From positions 1 through 64,000 of the forward strand of contig NZ_BAVQ01000005.1 of the NCBI RefSeq assembly GCF_000524475.1: a DNA stretch of 64,000 bases, read 5' to 3'. Shown here in pieces: positions 37,336-46,190 of this stretch (the stretch's first letter is position 1; every line of letters begins with the position of its first letter). The translations under genes were made by a program, and so were the position numbers. This DNA is from Tomitella biformata AHU 1821. Its GTDB lineage: Bacteria > Actinomycetota > Actinomycetes > Mycobacteriales > Mycobacteriaceae. Under the pieces are notes generated by a model, which was not told where the DNA came from, ran no database searches, and saw only the letters and a list, made by a program, of their open reading frames with translations.

Positions 37336-37674
37336 CTAGGCTCGCGGTTTCGCCACGGTCAGCAGGAACGCGGAATCCTCCAGGGCGTCGACGCTATGGC
37401 GCTCGTTGGGCACGATCAGGAGGTCTCCCCGCCGGCCCTCCCACGAGTCGGTGGCGGTGATTAGGCTGATGCGCCCGTCGAGCACCTGGACGGTGGCCTC
37501 TCCGGGGCCCTCGTGCTCCGCGAGCTGGCCACCCGCGGCGATCACCACGAGCGTTTGGCGCAGCGTCTTCTCGTGCCCGCCGAACACCGTCTGCGACGCG
37601 ACCTGCCGGGTGGTGCCCGCCACCTTGGCGCGCAGCTCGCGAACCAAGGCGTCCAGCGACATCTTCTGCATCAC
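37336..37674 (-). CDS. Small cupin-domain protein
   Basis: The 112-residue protein forms a single cupin barrel (about residues 40-105). [20 protein letters not shown] matches cupin motif 1, and the metal-binding His near the C-terminal motif is NERHSVDAL. It starts with GTG 37672-37674, overlapping the aconitase stop by four bases (GTGA), so it is translated with aconitase. The function is unknown; it could sense or protect against redox or metal stress. Confidence 0.75.
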   Translation of the reverse strand: MMQKMSLDALVRELRAKVAGTTRQVASQTVFGGHEKTLRQTLVVIAAGGQLAEHEGPGEATVQVLDGRISLITATDSWEGRRGDLLIVPNERHSVDALEDSAFLLTVAKPRA

Positions 37675-40484
37675 GCCGCCAGCTGGCGTAGGACGTACTG
37701 GAGGATGCCGCCGTGCCGGTAGTACTCGGCCTCCGCGGGGGTGTCGACGCGGACCGTGGCGGTGAAGGAGACATCTCCCGCCTGCACCTGCACAGTGGTG
37801 GGGAACGCCCCGGCGTCGGCGCCCTCGATGCCGGTGACCGCGAACTCTTCCTCACCAGTCAGGCCCAGGCTCTCGGCAGACTGGCCGTCGGGGAACTGCA
37901 GGGGTAGCACGCCCATCCCGATGAGGTTGGAGCGGTGGATGCGCTCATAGGACTGGGCGATCACGGCCTTGACTCCGAGGAGCAGCGTGCCCTTCGCGGC
38001 CCAGTCGCGGGACGATCCAGAGCCGTATTCCGCGCCGGCGAGGATCACCAGCGGGGTGCCGTCGGCAATGTAGAGCTGGGCTGCGTCGTAGATGCTCAGC
38101 TGCTCGCCAGTCGGCAGGTGGCGGGTGAAGCCGCCCTCGACGCCGGGGACGAGGAGGTTCCGCAGCCGGATGTTGGCGAAGGTGCCGCGGATCATCACCT
38201 CGTGGTTGCCGCGTCGCGAGCCGTAGGAGTTGAAGTTCCGGGGCTCGACGCCATGGCTCTGCAGGTAGGCGCCCGCGGGGCCGTCGCGGCGGATGGAGCC
38301 GGCGGGGGAGATGTGGTCGGTGGTCACGGAGTCCCCGAGCAGTGCGAGCACCCGCGCCCCGGCGATGTCCTGGATGGGCTGCGGATCGCGCGTCATGCCC
38401 TCGAAGTACGGGGGCTGTCGCACATAGGTGGAGTCCTCCTTCCACTCGAAGACCTCGCCGGTGGACACGTCGAGGCTGCGCCAGTTGTCATCGCCCGCGT
38501 ACACGTCGGAGTAGCCCTCGGTGAACATCTCGGACTTCACGCACTCGTCGATCACGGCCTGGACCTCCTCCTCCGAGGGCCAGATCTCGCTGAGGTACAC
38601 CGGCTTCCCGTCGGTCCCCGTGCCCAGGGAGTCCGTGAGGATGTCGGTGAGCATGGTGCCGGCGAGGGAGTACGCGATCACCAGCGGCGGAGACGCGAGG
38701 AAGTTCATCTGCGTCTGCGGGTGGATGCGGCCCTCGAAGTTGCGGTTGCCGGAGAGCACCGCGGACACGTTCAGCCCCGCGGAGTCGATGGCCGCGGCGA
38801 TCTCCGGCAGCAGCGGGCCGGAGTTGCCAATGCAGGTGGTGCAGCCGTAGCCGACGAGGTTGAAGCCCAGCTTGTCCAGATACGGGGTGAGCCCGGAGCG
38901 GTTGTAGTAGTCGGTGACCACCCGCGAGCCCGGCGCGAGGGAGGTCTTGACCCACGGTTTGCGGGTGAGCCCCCGCTCGACGGCCTTCTTGGCCAGCAGC
39001 GCCGCGCCGATCATGACCGACGGGTTCGACGTGTTGGTGCAGGACGTGATCGCCGCGATGACGACGTGCCCGTGGTCGACGCTGGTCTGCGTGCCGTCCG
39101 CCAAGGTGACGGGCGTGGGGGTGGACGGGTAGGCGGCGTCCGGACCGTCCGCGTCGACCTCCCGGGGGGGCGACACGCGGTGGTCGGCGACGATCGCGAC
39201 GGGGTCGCTGGCCGGGAACGACTCGTACGACGCCTCGTCAAGTCCCACATTGAGGCTGCTGATCTGCGCCTTGTCGACCACGTCCGCGACGGCGGCGCCG
39301 GCGAGCAGCTCCTTGACGGCGTGCGAGGCGACGGCCACCGGGATGCGGTCCTGGGGGCGCTTCGGCCCGGCGATGGACGGGCGCACCGAGCCCAGGTCCA
39401 GCTCGACGGTGCTGCTGAAGGCGGGCTCATGGTCGGCGTCGTGCCACATGCCCTGCGTTTTCGCGTAGGCCTCGACGAGCTTGACGTTGTGCTCTGGGCG
39501 GCCGGTCAGGCGCAGGTACTTCAGCGTCTCCTCGTCGATGGGGAAGATCGAGATCGTGGAGCCATACTCTGGGCTCATGTTGCCGAGCGTCGCGCGGTTC
39601 GCGAGGGGCACGTTCGCGACGCCGGGGCCGTAGAACTCCACGAACTTGCCGACGACGCCCGTCTTGCGGAGCGTCTCGGCGACGGTGAGCACAAGGTCCG
39701 TCGCCGTGGTGCCGGGGCTGAGCTTGCCGGTCAGCTTCATGCCGACAACCTGGGGGATGAGCATCGACGCGGGCTGGCCCAGCATGGCCGCCTCCGCCTC
39801 GATGCCGCCGACGCCCCAGCCGACGACTCCGAGGCCGTTGATCATGGGGGTGTGCGAGTCGGTGCCCACGAGGGAGTCGGGGTAGGCGAGCGTCGTTCCC
39901 GTTGTCGGGTCGGGCCGGGTGAAGACGGTCCGCGCCAGGTACTCGAGGTTGACCTGGTGGCAGATGCCGGTGTCGGGTGGGACCACGAGGAAGTCGTCGA
40001 ACGTGCCCTGGCCCCAGCGCAGCAGCTCGTAGCGCTCGCGATTGCGGGCGAACTCCAGCTCGGAGTTGATGCTGGCGCTATCGGCCATCGCGAAGGAGTC
40101 CGCGATCACGGAGTGGTCGATCACGAGCTCGGTGGGGATCAGCGGGTTGATTTTCTTGGGGTCCCCGCCCAGCGCGGTCATGGCGTCGCGCATCGCGACG
40201 AGGTCGACCACGCAGGGCACGCCGGTGAAGTCCTGCATCAGCACGCGAGCAGGGGAGAACTGGATCTCGGGGTTCGACGTGGAGGTGGGATCCCAGTCCG
40301 CGACGGCCTGGACCTGCGCGCGGGTCACAAGATGGCCGTCCTCGTTGCGCAGCAGGTTCTCCAGCAGCACCTTCAGGCTGTACGGCAGCCGCTCGGAGCC
40401 GGGGATCTTGTCGAGCCGGAAGATGTCATAGGTGGCGCCGTCCACCTCCAACTGCGCGCGGGCGTCGAAGCTGTTCTCGCTCAT
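37671..40484 (-). CDS. acnA: Aconitate hydratase A
   Basis: The 937-residue enzyme is full length for the AcnA/IRP1 class, which isomerises citrate to isocitrate with a [4Fe-4S] cluster. It shows [29 protein letters not shown] with the first cluster Cys region further on ([20 protein letters not shown]), and the swivel domain [16 protein letters not shown] lies 11 bases before the ATG at 40482-40484. It is followed by a cupin gene overlapping its stop. The upstream sdhB terminator at 40650-40693 separates it from the sdh operon, so it has its own promoter in the 170-bp gap. Confidence 0.95.
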   Translation of the reverse strand: MSENSFDARAQLEVDGATYDIFRLDKIPGSERLPYSLKVLLENLLRNEDGHLVTRAQVQAVADWDPTSTSNPEIQFSPARVLMQDFTGVPCVVDLVAMRDAMTALGGDPKKINPLIPTELVIDHSVIADSFAMADSASINSELEFARNRERYELLRWGQGTFDDFLVVPPDTGICHQVNLEYLARTVFTRPDPTTGTTLAYPDSLVGTDSHTPMINGLGVVGWGVGGIEAEAAMLGQPASMLIPQVVGMKLTGKLSPGTTATDLVLTVAETLRKTGVVGKFVEFYGPGVANVPLANRATLGNMSPEYGSTISIFPIDEETLKYLRLTGRPEHNVKLVEAYAKTQGMWHDADHEPAFSSTVELDLGSVRPSIAGPKRPQDRIPVAVASHAVKELLAGAAVADVVDKAQISSLNVGLDEASYESFPASDPVAIVADHRVSPPREVDADGPDAAYPSTPTPVTLADGTQTSVDHGHVVIAAITSCTNTSNPSVMIGAALLAKKAVERGLTRKPWVKTSLAPGSRVVTDYYNRSGLTPYLDKLGFNLVGYGCTTCIGNSGPLLPEIAAAIDSAGLNVSAVLSGNRNFEGRIHPQTQMNFLASPPLVIAYSLAGTMLTDILTDSLGTGTDGKPVYLSEIWPSEEEVQAVIDECVKSEMFTEGYSDVYAGDDNWRSLDVSTGEVFEWKEDSTYVRQPPYFEGMTRDPQPIQDIAGARVLALLGDSVTTDHISPAGSIRRDGPAGAYLQSHGVEPRNFNSYGSRRGNHEVMIRGTFANIRLRNLLVPGVEGGFTRHLPTGEQLSIYDAAQLYIADGTPLVILAGAEYGSGSSRDWAAKGTLLLGVKAVIAQSYERIHRSNLIGMGVLPLQFPDGQSAESLGLTGEEEFAVTGIEGADAGAFPTTVQVQAGDVSFTATVRVDTPAEAEYYRHGGILQYVLRQLAA

Positions 40485-40649
40485 TGCCGTTCACACTCCT
40501 CGCAGACCGGGCCAAGGGAGCGGGCTGGATGGTCCGCCCCGAAGAGCAGTCGCGATGGGGTGCAGTATGGGTGAATGCGCCGCCGTCACGCGCTCTGATC
40601 TGTAAAGCCACCATAGCCCCGACGGCCGACGCCCGACCATGTTCGCGAA

Positions 40650-40693
40650 ATGCCGAAGGGGCACCCGCGAGAATGCGGGGACCCCTTCGGCAT
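40650..40693. terminator. Terminator of the sdh operon
   Basis: ATGCCGAAGGGG (40650-40661) pairs with its complement at 40682-40693, and an inner CCCGC/GCGGG pairing extends the stem. It sits 13 bp after the sdhB stop on the minus strand. Confidence 0.8.
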
Positions 40694-40705
40694 GGTTCGG
40701 ACGGT

Positions 40706-41491
40706 CTAGCGGGCGAACAGTAGCGCGCGCTTGACCTCGGCGATGGCCTTCGTGATCTGGATGCCACGGGGGCAGGCGTCGGTGCAGTTGAAGGTGGTTC
40801 GGCAGCGCCACACGCCGTCGACGTCGTTGAGGATGTCGAGACGCTCGGCGGCGCCCTCGTCCCGGCTGTCGAAGATGAACCGGTGCGCGTTGACGAATGC
40901 CGCGGGGCCGAAGTACGAGCCCTCGTTCCAGTACACGGGGCACGAGCTGGTGCAGCACGCGCACAGGATGCACTTGGTGGTGTCGTCGAAGCGGGCGCGG
41001 TCGGAGGCCGACTGGATGCGCTCACCCGTGGGCTCGTGGCCCGACGTCATCAAGTAGGGCTTGATCGCACGGAACGCGTCGAAGAACGGCTCCATGTCCA
41101 CGATCAGGTCCTTCTCGACCGGCAGGCCCTTGAGAGCCTCGACGGTGATCGTCAGCGGCTTGCCGTCCTTGGGCAGCATGTCCTTCATCAGGAGCTTGCA
41201 GGCCAGGCGGTTGACGCCGTTGATGCGCATCGCGTCCGAGCCGCAGACGCCGTGGGCGCAGGAGCGCCGGAACGTCAGCGAGCCGTCGAGGTAGCCCTTG
41301 ATGTAGAGCAGCAGGTTCAGCAGGCGGTCTGACGGGAGGGCCGGCACCTCGAACGTGTCCCAGTGCGCGCCCTTGCCGTCCTCAGGGTTGAAGCGCGCGA
41401 TCTTGACGGTGACGATGACCGAGCCCTCGGGGGGCGTCGGCAGCGCCGCGCTGCCCGCCTCGGGACCGGAGATAACGGTGGTGGTGGCCAT
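40706..41491 (-). CDS. sdhB: Succinate dehydrogenase iron-sulfur subunit
   Basis: The 261-residue subunit of complex II transfers electrons from SdhA to the membrane part. The [2Fe-2S] ligands are in SCAHGVCGSDA and the following Cys; the [4Fe-4S] and [3Fe-4S] ligands are in CILCACCTSSCP and CTDACP. Its ATG overlaps the sdhA stop by one base (TGATG at 41489-41493). It is the last gene of the sdhCDAB operon and is followed by a terminator. Confidence 0.95.
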   Translation of the reverse strand: MATTTVISGPEAGSAALPTPPEGSVIVTVKIARFNPEDGKGAHWDTFEVPALPSDRLLNLLLYIKGYLDGSLTFRRSCAHGVCGSDAMRINGVNRLACKLLMKDMLPKDGKPLTITVEALKGLPVEKDLIVDMEPFFDAFRAIKPYLMTSGHEPTGERIQSASDRARFDDTTKCILCACCTSSCPVYWNEGSYFGPAAFVNAHRFIFDSRDEGAAERLDILNDVDGVWRCRTTFNCTDACPRGIQITKAIAEVKRALLFAR

Positions 41492-43242
41492 CAGTACTTA
41501 CGCTCCATCGGCTCGTAGCGGGTCTGAATAACCGGTTTGGTGTCCAGCCTGATGTCGGAGAGCAGACCCTCGCCCTCCTTGTAGGCCATGGTGTGGGACA
41601 TGTACTTCTCGTCATCACGATCCGGGAAGTCCTCGCGGGCGTGGCCGCCGCGGGTCTCCTTGCGGTTGAGCGCGCCGACGACGGTGACCTCGGCCAGCTC
41701 GAGCAGGAAGCCCAGCTCGATGGCCTCGAGCAGGTCGCTGTTGAAGCGCTTGCCCTTGTCATGCACGACGATGTGGTTGTAACGCTCCTTGAGCGCCCGC
41801 ACGTCCGAGAGCGCCTGGTTCAGGGTGTCCTCGGTGCGGAAGACCTGCGCGTTGTTGTCCATCGTGACCTGGAGCTCGGTGCGGATGTCCGCGACGCGCT
41901 CGTGGCCATGGTCGGACAGCACCAGCTCGAGCCACCCGTCGACCATCTTGGTGGGGTTCTCGGGGAGGTCCACGAAGTCGGTCGAGTTGGCGTACTCGGC
42001 GGCGGCGATGCCGGCGCGACGGCCGAACACGTTGATGTCCAGCAGCGAGTTGGTGCCCAGGCGGTTCGCGCCGTGCACGGACACGCAGGCGCACTCGCCG
42101 GCGGCGTACAGGCCCTTGACCACGTCCGTGTTGTTGCGCAGCACCTCACCCTGAACGTTGGTGGGGATGCCGCCCATGACGTAGTGGCAGGTGGGGTAGA
42201 CCGGCACCAGGTCGGTGACGGGGTCCACGCCCAGGTAGGTGCGGGAGAACTCCGTGATGTCCGGGAGCTTCTCCTCGAGCACGTCCGCGCCGAGGTGCGT
42301 CACGTCGAGGTAGACGTAGTCCTTGTGGGGGCCGGCGCCGCGGCCCTCCATGACCTCGAGAACCATCGAGCGGGCGACGATGTCACGCGGCGCGAGGTCC
42401 TTGATCGTGGGGGCGTAGCGCTCCATGAAGCGCTCGCCGTCGGCGTTGCGGAGGATACCGCCCTCGCCTCGGACGGCCTCGGAGATGAGGATGCCGAGAC
42501 CGGCCAGGCCGGTCGGGTGGAACTGGTGGAACTCCATGTCCTCAAGGGGCAGGCCCTTGCGGAAGATGATGCCCATGCCGTCACCGGTGAGGGTGTGCGC
42601 GTTGGACGTCGTCTTGTACATGCGGCCCGAGCCGCCTGTGGCGAAGATGATCGACTTCGCGTGGAACAGGTGGATCTCGCCGGTGGAGAGCTCGTACGCC
42701 ACGATGCCGGTGGCGACGGGGCCGTCCTCGGTCTCCGTCAGGCACACGTCCAGCGCATAGAACTCGTTGTAGAACTCCACGTCGTGCTTGACGCAGTTCT
42801 GGTACAGCGTCTGCAAGATCATGTGGCCGGTGCGGTCCGCGGCGTAGCAGGCGCGGCGAACCGGCGCCTTGCCGTGGTCGCGGGTGTGGCCGCCGAAGCG
42901 ACGCTGGTCGATCTTGCCCTCGGGGGTGCGGTTGAACGGCAGCCCCATCTTCTCGAGGTCCATAACCGCGTCGATGGCCTCTTTGGCCATGATCTCCGCG
43001 GCATCCTGGTCAACCAGGTAGTCGCCACCCTTGACGGTGTCGAAGGTGTGCCACTCCCAGTTGTCCTCTTCGACGTTGGCGAGTGCCGCGCACATGCCGC
43101 CCTGGGCCGCGCCGGTGTGGCTGCGGGTGGGGTACAGCTTGGTCAGCACCGCGGTGCGGGCGCGGGGGGCAGCCTCGATGGCCGCTCGCATGCCCGCGCC
43201 GCCGGCGCCCACGATGAGGACGTCGTAACGATGTTCTTGCAT
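41491..43242 (-). CDS. sdhA: Succinate dehydrogenase flavoprotein subunit
   Basis: The 583-residue FAD protein holds the succinate oxidation site. FAD binding is shown by VGAGGAGMRAAIEA and SHTGAAQGG, where the His covalently binds FAD. Active-site regions include HPTGL and GAGPHKDY. It is full length. GGGAG lies upstream of the ATG at 43240-43242. The sdhD gene ends 23 bp upstream and sdhB follows with an overlap. Confidence 0.95.
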   Translation of the reverse strand: MQEHRYDVLIVGAGGAGMRAAIEAAPRARTAVLTKLYPTRSHTGAAQGGMCAALANVEEDNWEWHTFDTVKGGDYLVDQDAAEIMAKEAIDAVMDLEKMGLPFNRTPEGKIDQRRFGGHTRDHGKAPVRRACYAADRTGHMILQTLYQNCVKHDVEFYNEFYALDVCLTETEDGPVATGIVAYELSTGEIHLFHAKSIIFATGGSGRMYKTTSNAHTLTGDGMGIIFRKGLPLEDMEFHQFHPTGLAGLGILISEAVRGEGGILRNADGERFMERYAPTIKDLAPRDIVARSMVLEVMEGRGAGPHKDYVYLDVTHLGADVLEEKLPDITEFSRTYLGVDPVTDLVPVYPTCHYVMGGIPTNVQGEVLRNNTDVVKGLYAAGECACVSVHGANRLGTNSLLDINVFGRRAGIAAAEYANSTDFVDLPENPTKMVDGWLELVLSDHGHERVADIRTELQVTMDNNAQVFRTEDTLNQALSDVRALKERYNHIVVHDKGKRFNSDLLEAIELGFLLELAEVTVVGALNRKETRGGHAREDFPDRDDEKYMSHTMAYKEGEGLLSDIRLDTKPVIQTRYEPMERKY

Positions 43243-43265
43243 GAAGTCTCTGCTCCCTTGATGCT

Positions 43266-43703
43266 TTAGGTGCGCAAGTCAGTGAAAGTGAAGATGGTGT
43301 ACGTGCCGACCACCATGACGATGATCATCGAGATCACCAGCAGCGTCGTGAGCCAGAAGCGCGTGGTGTCCTTGCGGGAGTAGTCCGCGATGACCGTGCG
43401 CAAGCCGTTGCCGCCGTGTAGCTGGGCGAGCCACAGCATCGACAGATCCCAGATCTGCCAGAACGGGCTGGTCCAGCGATCAGCGACGAAGCCGAAGTTG
43501 ATGCGGTGCACGCCGTCGTCGACCATCAGCATGATCGTCAGGTGCGTGAGCACCAAGATCAGGAGCGCGACGCCCGAGAGACGCATGAACACCCATGCCA
43601 TCATCTCGAAGTTGCCGCGGCGAGGGCGGCGCGGCGAGCGGGGATTGTCCAGGCTCGCGGGTCGGTCGTAGTAGCGACCGAGTGACTTCGCTTCAGTGCT
43701 CAT
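43266..43703 (-). CDS. sdhD: Succinate dehydrogenase membrane anchor subunit D
   Basis: The 145-residue subunit has three predicted helices (about residues 37-60, 82-105 and 115-140) with HLTIMLMVDDGVH, containing the probable heme or quinone His. The start ATG directly follows the sdhC stop (TAAATG at 43701-43706), so the two are translationally coupled. With sdhC it anchors the complex and binds quinone. Confidence 0.9.
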   Translation of the reverse strand: MSTEAKSLGRYYDRPASLDNPRSPRRPRRGNFEMMAWVFMRLSGVALLILVLTHLTIMLMVDDGVHRINFGFVADRWTSPFWQIWDLSMLWLAQLHGGNGLRTVIADYSRKDTTRFWLTTLLVISMIIVMVVGTYTIFTFTDLRT

Positions 43704-44111
43704 TTATGACAGCCCCTTCAGAACCTGCTGGATGATCCGGAAGGTGGCGGGGATCATCACGACAATCCAGATGGTCGCGACAGCCCAGAGCATCTGCTTC
43801 TGGTACTGGCAGCCCTTCGCCCAGAAGTCGACGGCGATGATGCGCAGGCCGTTGAGCCCGTGGTAGAGCACCACAGCGACCAGACCCAGCTCCATCAGAG
43901 CCACGAGGGGGTTCTGGTAGGTGCCAATGACTGCGTTGTACGAGTCCACGCTGACCCGCATCAGGGCGGTGTCCAACACATGGACGAATAGGAAGAAGAA
44001 TGTGGCGACGCCCGTAATCCGGTGCAGGGCCCAAGACCACATGCCGGGGTCTCCCCGGTAGATCGATCGGGTGCGCTCTCGCGTGAGAGCGACTTCTGGC
44101 GTACTGGTCAT
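43704..44111 (-). CDS. sdhC: Succinate dehydrogenase cytochrome b subunit C
   Basis: The 135-residue anchor has three predicted helices. SYMWSWALHRITGVATFFFLF-like sequence (residues about 24-44) and VVLYHGLNGLRIIAVDF carry the His that ligate heme b. It is the first gene of the sdhCDAB operon. Its ATG is at 44109-44111. The 250-bp divergent region to cdd contains a partial iron box (44303-44321) that may control this or the cdd promoter. Confidence 0.9.
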   Translation of the reverse strand: MTSTPEVALTRERTRSIYRGDPGMWSWALHRITGVATFFFLFVHVLDTALMRVSVDSYNAVIGTYQNPLVALMELGLVAVVLYHGLNGLRIIAVDFWAKGCQYQKQMLWAVATIWIVVMIPATFRIIQQVLKGLS

Positions 44112-44302
44112 CGAGCGCTATGCCTCCAACGTCTGTGGTGATTCGACAAGCCGGAGACGATAGGGCCAGGTGGGGTGGTGTTGCTATCCGCCTGGCGGGG
44201 CCTCGGGTCTCGGCGAGAACCTGAACCGACAGATGAACTGTAGTCCCACGATAGAGCGGCAACTAATTGGATATGGCCGGAACGGGAAACGCACACGGCA
44301 AG

Positions 44303-44321
44303 TAAGTGCAGCCTAACCAAA
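44303..44321. promoter_or_regulatory. Possible IdeR/DtxR-like box between sdhC and cdd
   Basis: TAAGTGCAGCCTAACCAAA matches the IdeR/DtxR consensus at about 15 of 19 positions, with a perfect GCCTAACC half and a weak other half. It lies 43 bp upstream of the cdd ATG and 192 bp upstream of sdhC. Iron control of sdh is known in corynebacteria through DtxR/RipA, but binding here is only a prediction. Confidence 0.4.
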
Positions 44322-44363
44322 CGATTTTCGTGTATACGTCGCGCCTCTCCGCCGGAGAATGTG

Positions 44364-44801
44364 ATGGGTGGCACGATGGGTCGTGTGAGTGATATCGATT
44401 GGGAAAACCTTCGGAGCTGCGCTTTCGCCGCCTCAGCAGGCGCCTATGCGCCCTATTCCGGCTTCCGGGTGGGTGCGGCGGCCGTCACCGCGGATGGTCA
44501 GGTCGTGCGCGGATGCAATGTGGAGAATGTCTCACTCGGCCTGACGCTCTGCGCCGAGACCGTACTGGTGGGTAACTTATTCGCGGCCGGTGGGGGCCGG
44601 TTGCGGGCCCTCGTCTGCTGCGACGCGGACGGCGCCCCGTTGATGCCGTGCGGACGCTGTCGACAGGTCCTTTTCGAGCACGGCGGCCCCGAACTCCTAG
44701 TCGACGCGGCCGGCGGCCCGCTGACGATGGGGGAGTTGCTGCCGCACGCGTTCGGGCCGGATCAGTGGGCTTCGGGACAGTTAGGTTCAGCCCATGAGTG
44801 A
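44364..44801 (+). CDS. cdd: Cytidine deaminase
   Basis: The 145-residue enzyme deaminates cytidine and deoxycytidine. Zinc ligands are in CAETVLVG (Cys with the proton-shuttle Glu) and PCGRCRQ. The substrate-binding segment YSGFRVGAA lies at about residues 30-38. The ATG at 44364 has GGAG six bases upstream; GTG 44361, ATG 44376 and GTG 44385 are alternatives. The last 8 bp overlap deoA, so the two salvage genes are one transcript. Confidence 0.92.
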   Translation: MGGTMGRVSDIDWENLRSCAFAASAGAYAPYSGFRVGAAAVTADGQVVRGCNVENVSLGLTLCAETVLVGNLFAAGGGRLRALVCCDADGAPLMPCGRCRQVLFEHGGPELLVDAAGGPLTMGELLPHAFGPDQWASGQLGSAHE

Positions 44802-46071
44802 AATCGTCCCCATCATCACCGCCAAGCGCGACGGCGGAGAGCTCACCGACGCGCAGGTTGACTGGGTGGTGCGCGCCTACACCGCGGGGCAGGTGTCCGA
44901 GCCGCAGATGGCCGCGCTCCTGATGGCCATCGTGCTGCGCGGCATGACGCGTGCCGAGACCGCCCGCTGGACCACGGCGATGATCGACTCCGGCACGCGG
45001 ATGGACCTGTCGGCGATCACGCGCCCCACCGTCGACAAGCACTCCACCGGCGGCGTCGGCGACAAGATCACCCTGCCCCTCGCGCCGCTCGTCGCGGCCT
45101 GCGGGGCGGCCGTGCCCCAGCTCTCCGGCCGCGGGCTCGGCCACACCGGCGGCACCCTCGACAAGCTCGAGGCGATCCCCGGCTGGCGCGCCGACGTGCC
45201 GCTGCCCGCGATGCTCCGCCAACTGGAGGATGTGGGGGCCGTCGTCTGCGCCGCGGGGCCCGATCTGGCCCCCGCCGATCGGAAGATGTACGCGCTGCGC
45301 GACGTCACGGGGACCGTCGAGTCGATCCCCCTGATCGCCAGCTCGATCATGAGCAAGAAGATCGCCGAGGGGGCGGGCGGGCTGGTCCTCGACGTGAAGG
45401 TCGGCGGGGGCGCGTTCATGAAGACGCTGCCCGACGCGCGCGCCCTCGCCCGCGCCATGGTGGACCTGGGCGCGGACGCCGGGCTGCCGACCGTCGCGCT
45501 GCTGACTGGGATGGACACCCCGCTGGGCATGATGGTGGGCAACGCGCTCGAGGTCGAGGAGTCCGTGGCCGTCCTCGCCGGCGGCGGGCCCGCGGATGTG
45601 CGGGACCTGACCCTTGTCCTGGCCCGCGAGATGCTCGACGCGGCGGGCCTGCCCGACGCGGACCCGGCGGCAAGATTGGCCGACGGCTCCGCGATGGACC
45701 ACTGGCGTCGGATGATCCGCGCGCAGGGCGGGGATCCCCATGCGGCACTGCCGCGCGCTGTCGAGACGGAAACCCTGCGGGCGCACGAGGGCGGAGTGGT
45801 CGAGCGGGTCGACGCGCTGGCCGTCGGGCTGGCGGTGTGGCGCCTGGGCGCGGGCCGGTCCGCGCCGGGGCAGTCGGTGCAGGCGGGCGCGGGGATCGAG
45901 CTGCACGTGCGGCCCGGTGACCCGGTGCGAGCCGGGGACGCGCTCGCCACGCTGCACTCGGACACCCCGGAGCGGTTCGAGCCGGCCCTGGCAGGACTGC
46001 GCGACGGCATAGTGGTCGGCTCGGCGGTGGCGGACACACTGGTCGGGGTGCTGGACCGGATCGGCGGCTAG
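44794..46071 (+). CDS. deoA: Thymidine phosphorylase
   Basis: The 425-residue enzyme splits thymidine into thymine and deoxyribose 1-phosphate. Signatures are KHSTGGVGDKITLPLAPLVA (phosphate loop), GRGLGHTGGTLDKLEAIPG and SSIMSKKIAEGAGGLVLDVK. It has the family three-domain length. The ATG at 44794 overlaps the cdd end by 8 bp. It works with cdd, add, upp and punA in nucleoside salvage. Confidence 0.95.
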   Translation: MSEIVPIITAKRDGGELTDAQVDWVVRAYTAGQVSEPQMAALLMAIVLRGMTRAETARWTTAMIDSGTRMDLSAITRPTVDKHSTGGVGDKITLPLAPLVAACGAAVPQLSGRGLGHTGGTLDKLEAIPGWRADVPLPAMLRQLEDVGAVVCAAGPDLAPADRKMYALRDVTGTVESIPLIASSIMSKKIAEGAGGLVLDVKVGGGAFMKTLPDARALARAMVDLGADAGLPTVALLTGMDTPLGMMVGNALEVEESVAVLAGGGPADVRDLTLVLAREMLDAAGLPDADPAARLADGSAMDHWRRMIRAQGGDPHAALPRAVETETLRAHEGGVVERVDALAVGLAVWRLGAGRSAPGQSVQAGAGIELHVRPGDPVRAGDALATLHSDTPERFEPALAGLRDGIVVGSAVADTLVGVLDRIGG

Positions 46072-46190
46072 CGTCACCAGGTTTCTTTGCCGGGGTGCGC
46101 CGTCTGGCAGTGTGGACGGGCGTCTATTCGCTAACCTACGAGGTGAGCGGCGGATCCGGCAGGCCGGGCCGACCAGGGAAGAGGCGCTGG

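Noticed and set aside
37935-40574. Plus-strand open frame (879 residues) antisense to aconitase
   Set aside because: Low-complexity Gly/Val/Arg/Asp/His composition with no motif; aconitase on the minus strand explains the region completely.
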